Source: JAWUVP01 sp034112285 (lineage in GTDB: Bacteria > Pseudomonadota > Gammaproteobacteria > JABDGN01). From it: a stretch of DNA of 13,251 bases. The notes beneath the pieces are model-generated. The model was not told the DNA's origin. It did not search any database and was given only the letters and a program-made list of their open reading frames with translations. Shown here in pieces: positions 12,054-13,251 of the stretch. Made by a program: the position numbers and the translations under genes. Location of the stretch: NCBI GenBank assembly GCA_034112285.1, contig JAWUVP010000012.1, positions 1 through 13,251 of the forward strand, read 5' to 3'. How positions within the stretch are numbered: the stretch's first letter is position 1; each line of letters opens with the position of its first letter.

Positions 12054-13251
12054 ATGTCGAACATTGGTACCTGCTGTCTGTGCAACGAGTTAATTACACA
12101 TGAATTCAATACTAGCGAGCCACAAGGCGTCCAAGTGCCCACAGCTCCGTCTTTCACTCGCATTAAGGCCTTAAAAGATCAGCTTCTGGGTTTGTCACAA
12201 CGAGCTGAATATGCATATGCAGAGCCGGCGAGAGCTACGGCCAAGACCGCCAACCCTGAAGCGACCATCGACAACGAGACATTGAATGAAGGCTATTTCG
12301 AAATGCCACTAGAGCAAATAGCTGCTGACGATAATAAATCCGGAAGCATAAGCGATGTCGCCCAAATAACGGCGATGAATTACCATGTTCGGACGGGGAA
12401 AAAACCCAACCCAAGTGTAATGCACACATTAAACTCTCTTGCAGGCGCAACAACACAGGCACCCGATCACTCTCGCCTAGTTGTTACCCCACTCAACCAA
12501 GGTGGTTTGGACCAGGTTAGCGAACAAGTGATACGGCAAAAAAACGGTGTGCCCATCAATTCATCTGGCAAGAATATTGTTGATATGAAAAATGCATTTG
12601 GCTTGTTCCCCAACGGCCTGGTCGCTCATCATCAATGTATGTTGAATGCCGCAGACCGGCTAAAAAAAGACCCATCGCGTGGATCCCGGCAAGAAAATCC
12701 GTACACACCCACAGAGGCAGAGTCCACGCCAGGCTGGTTTTCATCCGCTTGGTACTCTTCTGGCGTTTGGGGGCCGGGTGAAACAACGACTAGACTCCTA
12801 TTTTATTATATTCCCGCTTCAGCGCGATCCTTGTTCAACCCATGTTCTGGAAAAACGGAAAAAAGCCCTATCTTTATAAGAACTTCGTCGGCTAATGTGG
12901 TAAATCCCGAATTTAGCTTTTACGAGCAACCAGTACCTCTTGCAGAGCACTATTATGGCGAGATAGCGGATAATAGCTCAGATAAAAAATATCAAGAGAT
13001 GGAGACGTTTGAAGGCTTTCCTGACGACGAAAATTATGTCCAGATTGACGGCCAACCGGCGGAGCCCCGGTATTTGGTACCCACTTCCGTGCCTTTGGCA
13101 GCCAATCCCGAGTATTCGCCATCCGCTGTTCCCGGTGTCGATGTTGCCAATGGTTTTGAGGGCAGGAGTAATGGCCCAAACACTTATGCCGTACCAGTAC
13201 CCGTCGCAGCAGAAAACACGTATGCAGCAGCAAACGCTTATGCGGTACCAG
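12054..13251 (+). CDS. 3'-truncated orphan with Cas-like YxxP and PI3K-type YxxM motifs, candidate scaffold effector
   Basis: Open frame from ATG to the window edge, 399 codons and no stop. The start is supported by AAGGAG. No family is recognised, and there is no signal peptide or membrane helix. The N-terminus carries a cysteine cluster, TCCLC (6-10). Tyrosine motifs of eukaryotic docking type are many: YxxP at Y55 (YAEP), Y251 (YYIP), Y290 (YEQP), Y340 (YLVP), Y378 and Y396 (YAVP); YxxM at Y81 (YFEM) and Y313 (YQEM); YGEI at Y301; ENPYTP around Y217. YxxP sites bind Crk-family SH2 domains, YxxM binds PI3K p85, and Y-x-E-I resembles Src-family sites. From about 292 a degenerate unit VP[LV]A followed by a tyrosine recurs (294-300, 346-354, 382-390), suggesting a repeat array continuing past the window. 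Host tyrosine phosphorylation is inferred. Confidence 0.85.
   Translation, partial: MSNIGTCCLCNELITHEFNTSEPQGVQVPTAPSFTRIKALKDQLLGLSQRAEYAYAEPARATAKTANPEATIDNETLNEGYFEMPLEQIAADDNKSGSISDVAQITAMNYHVRTGKKPNPSVMHTLNSLAGATTQAPDHSRLVVTPLNQGGLDQVSEQVIRQKNGVPINSSGKNIVDMKNAFGLFPNGLVAHHQCMLNAADRLKKDPSRGSRQENPYTPTEAESTPGWFSSAWYSSGVWGPGETTTRLLFYYIPASARSLFNPCSGKTEKSPIFIRTSSANVVNPEFSFYEQPVPLAEHYYGEIADNSSDKKYQEMETFEGFPDDENYVQIDGQPAEPRYLVPTSVPLAANPEYSPSAVPGVDVANGFEGRSNGPNTYAVPVPVAAENTYAAANAYAVP

Noticed and set aside
12235..13233. Minus-strand frames at 12235-12462, 12556-12786 and 12913-13233
   Set aside because: They are shadows of the plus-strand gene that starts at 12054 with AAGGAG and stays open for 399 codons.
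12054..13251. Calling the tyrosine motifs EPIYA motifs
   Set aside because: No exact EPIYA or EPxYA is present; ENPYTP is only loosely similar. YxxP and YxxM describe the sites better.

Overview
The window looks like a low-GC gammaproteobacterial chromosome, most likely from the Legionellales (the Legionella/Coxiella/Berkiella side). This is an inference from four things. There is a gammaproteobacterial EpmA beside an EF-P carrying the K34 modification site. There is a GadC-like amino-acid exchanger and a VUT/YhhQ-type transporter. Two promoters match the tandem TTAAT-type box that PmrA uses in Legionella and Coxiella to drive Dot/Icm secretion genes and effectors. Several orphan proteins carry eukaryote-type targeting or docking motifs. 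No secretion-system gene is in the window, so secretion itself is not shown.

Layout. 1-165 holds a palindromic repeat and one copy of an ~85 bp dispersed repeat; a second, inverted copy lies at 5019-5125. 291-2252 (+) is an orphan 653-residue protein. 2557-3939 (-) is an MFS sugar porter, separated from the orphan by a strong hairpin and possible gene scraps. 4116-4907 and 5289-6086 (+) are two unrecognised ~264-residue proteins with the same plan: a small alpha/beta N-terminal part, a Pro/Ser-rich linker, an ExxPLLG acidic-dileucine motif and a cysteine-cluster C-terminus. The second ends in a good CaaX box (CTIM). Both start from promoters of identical PmrA-like geometry. 6258-7655 (+) is an APC amino-acid antiporter. 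It converges, across a double palindrome (7691-7752), on a queuosine-precursor-transporter-like gene (7872-8588, -).

8671-10655 (-) is a compact conserved operon: small lipoprotein, efp, epmA. EpmA beta-lysylates EF-P, so substrate and modifying enzyme are made together; EpmB is not here. 10851-11102 (-) is a small orphan with a good ribosome binding site. 11103-12053 is AT-rich, mostly non-coding, and contains a 118 bp MITE-like inverted-repeat element whose left end supplies the last codons and stop of a doubtful 66-codon ORF.

From 12054 (+) to the window edge runs an open, 3'-truncated gene with a strong Shine-Dalgarno sequence. Its 399 visible residues contain six YxxP, two YxxM and one YGEI motif. 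The YxxP set includes YLVPT and YAVP, as in the Crk-binding substrate domain of the eukaryotic adaptor p130Cas. It reads as a candidate host-phosphorylated scaffold effector. The Cys-tail pair with its shared promoter and this tyrosine-motif protein are the most novel content.
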